NCBI RefSeq assembly: GCF_022965805.1
Contig: NC_133104.1
Location: 38,298,682-38,362,681 of the forward strand
From: Primulina eburnea
Taxonomy: Eukaryota > Streptophyta > Magnoliopsida > Lamiales > Gesneriaceae
Length of the DNA: 64,000 nucleotides
Direction of reading: 5' to 3'
Part shown: one piece after another, positions 59,155-64,000 of the stretch
Position numbering within the stretch: the stretch's first letter is position 1
Layout of the letters: every line of letters begins with the position of its first letter
Made by a program: the position numbers and the translations under genes
The notes under the pieces: model-generated
The model's database searches: none
What the model saw: the letters and a program-made list of their open reading frames with translations, nothing else
Told to the model about the DNA's origin: nothing

Positions 59155-59336
59155 GGCAAAAACTTGTGTAAGACGGTCTCACGGATCATATTTGTGAGAC
59201 GAATATCTTATTTGGATCATCAATTGAAAATTATTACTTTTTATGCTAAGAGTATTACTTTTTATTGTGAATATAGGTAGGGTTGACCCGTCTCACAGAT
59301 TAAGATCCGTGAGACGGTCTCACATGAGACCCACTC
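59155..59336 (-). mobile_element. GTGAGAC-family MITE, copy G (182 bp)
   Basis: Starts GGCAAAAACTTGTGTAAGAC, ends GAGACCCACTC. Exact 9-bp duplication TTAAATAAT at 59146-59154 and 59337-59345. Confidence 0.93.
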
Positions 59337-59840
59337 TTAAATAATTTTGTTCCTTTGTCCTTGTTACCGTTCCGTTTTCACGAGGGGTCGAGAAATGACG
59401 ACTCCCAAGAAATATGAATCAATCACGGGCCTTGAGATTTTATTTGGACTGCTAGTAAACGAGCCGAACATTGTACGTGGGCTGATAAAGAAACAATCCG
59501 TACTATCCAGCATACCGAACTGCGGTTGATTCGATGCTACATGTGAGGGCAGTGCCCCATATGATTTGGATAGACAAGATTCACACATATATGCGATTTG
59601 AAAAAAATTAGTGGACCTCATGTATATGTGGCTAAATTTAGGCCCTTCATTCTATCATGGGGATAGTGCCCCTACATGTAGGATGAAATCAATCCTGAAC
59701 CGCCGCATCATAACCTAATTATATCTCGTCAAATACCCGAATTGGAAAAATGTTTGCATCTTCTGGAGTTGTAACTCTAAAATCGTAATAATTCTGATTT
59801 TTTAACAAATATTATTTTGTTATTGATAAAATTGTTCTCG

Positions 59841-60135
59841 AGTATGTTTGGTGTATAGGATAGGATTCTATCTAATTGAATTGATGACAAAAGTCAAGAT
59901 AATGATATATAGGTACAGTTTGGTACATATTATATGATAAGTAAGTGATATATAGTATAAGGTTAAATATAATGATAAGATAATATGTTGAATGTTTGGT
60001 ATGATTTTAACAAGAGTGATTAAATTTATATATTGAATTGTAATGACAAAATTAACCCTATCACAAAAACTTATATTTCATTGTTATCAAGATCTTGTAA
60101 TTGCATATCTCAATTCTTAAATTACGTTATATAAT

Positions 60136-60182
<47 letters not shown>

Positions 60183-60722
60183 CATGTGTGTATATATACA
60201 TTTGTGTGTGTATATATATGTATCTATATTTTTATATATGATGTATTTAATAAACATTTAACATTAACTTAAATGCATTTAAATTGGAGCTAATTAAGTT
60301 ATTTGTAATGTATATCATTAAATTAAAATTATCACACCTCTTATAAAGGATATTTTATCCTTCTCAAAATTTATTTATCAAAGGTCCATGATATTATCAT
60401 AGGCTTTTTAAAAAGGTACCAAACATGTTATAAGAGGGATTATTTATCAATTCTACCCTTATACATTTTTTGTTGTTGAGACAAAAATACCCTAAACTAG
60501 CATTGATGACAATTTGGTATATAAAACGATATTTGTAACAATTTGTAATTTATGTTATATTTTAGGAAGTAGATTGTCAATCTACCCAAAACAAAGGGAT
60601 GTCTTTTCAACCAAGTAAGGTTTTTTTTACACGGGCTTCTTGATTAATTGAACCCATAAAAAATGAGACAAACATTAGTTTAACAATCTATCGTTTGCTT
60701 ATCATCCATATCAAACATACCC
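59841..60722. mobile_element. Tourist-like MITE or deletion derivative (about 0.88 kb)
   Basis: The left end AGTATGTTTGGTGTATAGGA and the right-end complement GGTATGTTTGATATGGATGA form an imperfect inverted repeat. CCAAACATGTTATAAG near 60420 is a similar internal end. No coding sequence. The target duplication is not clear. Confidence 0.45.
60134..60183. repeat. (CA)n(TA)n compound microsatellite
   Basis: CA repeats turn into TA repeats, followed by further GTGTGTATATA stretches to about 60240. Confidence 0.95.
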
Positions 60723-61061
60723 GTAGTGTGATATGTGTGGGACAAGATATACAATTGTGATACTTTCATGCTCCGTGGTCACTGGATTTGCTCCATACAA
60801 AAAGATGGTAAAACACCATGAAATCTAATGTCTGCCTTTTGTCATTAGCACCAATTAAACCAGAAAGAAAAAAGAAGAAAAAAATGGGCACTGCCTCAAT
60901 GAAATCTTGGAAAAAAAAAAGCCCATAAAACACCTGAACAGAAGCAACTAGTTACACAGAAAATCCCGCCTACAACTTTTTTAAATGAACATTTGTAAGT
61001 TGATTCTTCTAAAGTTAAGATTGTATGTATCTGTTCCGCTGTTGATTTGCCTCTGACTTAA

Positions 61062-62398
61062 CTAGCAAAGATATTGAGCTTGTATCCGGTCACGGTTACT
61101 TTCCCACCAATGCTTCGCGTGCACCTCTCCAAATTTTTCACGGCTACAACAAAACCACTCAAATTCAGACATTTTCAACCTACAACTCTGGAAATTTCAT
61201 GAGTTCACAACTTACTTACCTGAATCTGACACGACGAAGTTCTCTGGTTCCATCAACAAGTTGTCTGATAGTAATATAAACACCAGGCTCATCTTCTTCA
61301 ATCCACTCAGATTCAATGTCACTTGCATTGCTAATAGAAACTGAAGCCTCGTCTCTTGAAGAAGTTGTCATTCTTGAAGCTTCCATTGACATCTCACTTT
61401 TCATGCCACAGCTGGGGTAAGCACTCGATCCGGGATTGTAATATTGGCTGCTGCCTTGGAGGTTGTACCTAGGAGTCCATTCTCTGTTCAGGATGGAGTC
61501 ATTCGAGGGCTTTCTAAGGCAGTTCCAAGCCTAGAATATGTCGAGTCTCTCTGCAATAATAGCAAGTGAAGAGTTTGAATTATTAATATACAGTATCATT
61601 ATAGAGTAAAAAGAGCAAAATTCAAGAAAAGATAATGTGAGTTTACTCCATCCTCAGATCTCCCTGGAGTGTTGAGACCTTGCTGATTGAATTTCTGAAC
61701 ATTGTACAACTCCATTATCCTGTCGTAGTTTTCGCCCCACCATCTCTGAGCTTGCCATTTATCAAACATCTCCCGGCTTGAAACACATGTTAAGCAGGCG
61801 CGATCTTGTATTAATATAGACTCAAATAAAATTTGATCAAATTAAACTAAAATCAACGTCCATTTGGCTATGTTGTCCGATTTTAAGTGGTGAAGTGGCT
61901 ATCAATTTGGAATGTTACAGCAGTAATGATACATCTAATATCAAATGGTATATATATTGTTTCCAAAACTTGTACAATGTTTTAAATTGATACGTACTTG
62001 AAACGGATTCGTTTAAGATCATTCCCACCTCGAGGGAGTGACACAAAAGTGATTTGAACACCAGGCTCCACCTGTGCCATCCATTCTTTCGGTTCATTAT
62101 CGTTTTCGGGTGCCATTTCTACATCACGAGCTGAGAAAGATTCTAGTCCACCGGTGGTTCTGTCGCCACCAAATACCGTGAATGTTGAATCAAGTCTCTT
62201 AGCTCGATGTCCTGATTTTGTAAAATCCCAAGCTGGTGTCGAACTTGAGCTTCCCGGCTGGGCATATCCATATGGAACCCCCTCGGAAATTGTATCGAAA
62301 TCGGGATAAGATCTTTGTCCTCTCTTGAAATTATCATCTGTTTGGCCTGGCTTACCCTTCGAAGATGATCCTGAGACTTTTAATGCCATATCCTTGAT
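61062..62398 (-). CDS. BREVIS RADIX family protein, partial (5' exon missing), one frame break
   Basis: Exons 62398-61998, 61776-61647, 61550-61220 and 61143-61062. The protein enters at IKDMALKVSGSSSKGK. The first BRX domain is EWMAQVEPGVQITFVSLPRG ... MFDKWQAQRWWGENYDRIME, and the second is EWIEEDEPGVYITIRQLVDG ... GEVHAKHWWESNRDRIQAQY. The paired BRX domains mediate protein interaction in this plant-specific family of root growth and polarity regulators. The usual first exon (MLTCIACxKQ-type, Cys-rich) was not found before the right edge, so it is probably beyond it. In exon 3 the frame stops at TGA (MTPS*) near 61490, while NREWTPRYNLQ continues in the next frame, consistent with one C lost from a CCC run. 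Confidence 0.88.
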
Positions 62399-64000
62399 CT
62401 GATCATGAAAAAATTTCCTTAGTTTTAGTAGGCTACTCCACTTAACAAATAAGAAAACATGAAGACATGCGGATTGATTCCCTCGTTCACCACAGAGTAA
62501 ACGGGCTAGTCATGTGTAATAACTAATGATTCTAGTCCAACGCATTCTCCAAGCATGTAGAGGTCAAAAAATTCAACCTTTTGGCCTGCTATATTTCTAA
62601 TTGAGGTTAAATTTTTGTATAGTTTTGAATTCACATGGTTCATGTCAAATGCATATGATTTTGACGATTTAGATTGAAACCTCGAGTTCTCCGAAGAAAC
62701 CCAGTCATGCCAACCTCAAGATACTTGGTACAGAGATAGAAACTGATACTTTTATTTCATAATGCTAATGTAAGGAAAACAAGACAAAAGCTTTTGCATT
62801 ATATTGTTGAACAACCAAATCTGGGTTTCCCTTGTGCCACGGGGTCCCCAAGAAAACTATACAGTGTAGCAGCCTGGAATTAAATGAGTAATGGCTTTTA
62901 CTTCATCAGATTTGACATAGAAATATGCCTGAAAAGCAGTTCATATTTGGCTAGTCCCATAAACACACAGCTTTGCAGCACAAAGTACTGACACTTACAT
63001 TACAGGCTAAATAGCTGCTTTGTGAAGTCCAAAGCAACTGATAGATCTGATTAAATCTCATTTTTTGATTGCTCTAGTACTCCTGAGTCTACAAAAACTG
63101 TTCCTTGAATTGATTCAAAATAAAATTCTCGAAATAAATAAATAAAATCTTTCCTCCACGTCAAGGATGAGTTTTTTCCATATGTATTCATGTCCTGTCT
63201 TTTCTGAAGATCCCCACAAAAATATATATATTCCATTAAAATATTCACAGTTTCTCATAGAATCTTGGGAGCAGTTGATTCAAGATCAAAGATTGGTACC
63301 AAAGCAAATAAATTTTGAGATTTGAAGTACATAATGACACTGTTATGTTATACCACCGACTGTGTGTCTTGATGTTATTTATCGGTTAACTCGAGAATAT
63401 TTTTAATGCGATGTTTTTAAAATCAATATTGTATGAAGACATTCTAGTTCTACTAAAACAGGAACCCTTCAAGCAAAATGAATCTTAGTTATAAAAAATA
63501 TATTCTTGTTACCGAAAACAAGAAAAGAAATAAAGGTAAAGCCAGCCAAGAACTTGAACCCTGGCTCAGTTCATGTGCTAAGTCTGGTCAATTCAATAAA
63601 GTTAAAGCACTAAAAAATTTAAAATCCATTATATATATTATTACAAGTTAGAATTCCTCGTATCAAAGGATGATCAAAATGCATGGAAAGCTGCAAAAGA
63701 GAAAAGTTTGACGTAGGGCCAAGAGAAATTATGGGACCAATCAAGATTTTCGGACACATGATCCGAGGAGTGGCGTGACAATGTCCCCTTTCAATTAAAG
63801 TCATTTTCTTTGCCAATAAAACTGTGTCACACACACCCCACATGTTTCTTTAAGCCATTTCCTGTGACCGGAAGAGTCGCCTTCAACCAGCGGGGTGGAA
63901 ATAGAGAGCCAGGCAGGATTATCATCTGTCTATATTTTAATTATTTTTATGTATTGCATATGCCTAATATTGCTCCTCCTCCCTAAATTTTCAAAACTTC
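62399..64000. other. probable first intron of the BRX-family gene
   Basis: No exon recognised on either strand. The acceptor ATGATCAG at 62399-62406 marks the intron end. The sequence is AT-rich with no identified transposon. Confidence 0.45.

Noticed and set aside
5712..59336. CRISPR-like array from repeated GTGAGAC blocks
   Set aside because: Copies are dispersed, in both orientations and flanked by target duplications. They are transposons in a plant genome.

Overview
This is a plant nuclear genome window. Genes are split by GT-AG introns, intergenic DNA is AT-rich, and small transposons are dense. The gene content (nuclear ClpP4 with a plastid transit region, a plant RPA1 with C-terminal zinc knuckles, BREVIS RADIX, CYCLOPS/IPD3) indicates a eudicot angiosperm. 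CYCLOPS belongs to the common symbiosis pathway and is missing from Brassicaceae, so the plant is probably outside that family. I cannot name the species.

Layout. 0-5 kb: a short unrecognised reading frame and a decayed PIF/Harbinger transposon (Myb/SANT-like ORF plus transposase N-terminus, minus strand). 6.7-8.8 kb: CLPP4 (+, two exons, intact). 10-13 kb: MITEs and a complete 350-bp terminal-repeat retrotransposon in miniature (TRIM). 13-15.8 kb: a CYCLOPS/IPD3 gene (+) with about ten recognisable exons and three one-base frame breaks. 17.1-25.0 kb: a 296-residue membrane protein (-, five exons) whose first intron is about 4.9 kb and whose second is about 5.0 kb counted between exons 2 and 3; that second intron holds a hAT element and a deleted Ty1/copia element. 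25.7-27.8 kb: a DUF946/VPS62-like gene (-) with four one-base frame breaks. 28-33.5 kb: gene-poor, with two MITEs and a Harbinger deletion derivative. 33.7-37.0 kb: RPA1C-type replication protein A large subunit (+) with an E2F-type site upstream. 38.5-40.9 kb: mitochondrial ribosomal protein uL24 (-, five coding exons, intact). 44.1-47.6 kb: a conserved 350-residue plant protein of unknown function (-, intact). 49.8-57.6 kb: a 16-coding-exon MAK/ICK-like (CDKF-4-like) kinase (+, intact). 61.1 kb onward: a BREVIS RADIX family gene (-) whose first exon is probably beyond the right edge.

The clearest repeat signal is a family of seven 164-182-bp MITEs, all flanked by 9-bp target duplications (four exact and one with a shifted boundary base at the element end, two with 1-2 mismatches). 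They are built from repeated GTGAGAC/GTCTCAC palindromes. The 9-bp duplication suggests Mutator-type mobilisation. The second is the TRIM pair. The copy at 12.5 kb has identical-length 139-bp LTRs, a 5-bp duplication (AATTC), a tRNA-Met primer site and what reads as a tRNA-like Pol III A box and B box spanning the LTR/internal junction.

The genes do not form an operon-like unit, but CLPP4, RPA1C, the 350-residue protein and the kinase occur in the order I recall for Arabidopsis loci AT5G45390, 45400, 45410 and 45430, so the window looks like an expanded version of an old eudicot microsyntenic block. Ten one-base frame breaks fall in four otherwise well-conserved genes, while five other genes are perfect, so each break should be treated as either real decay or a consensus-sequence error.
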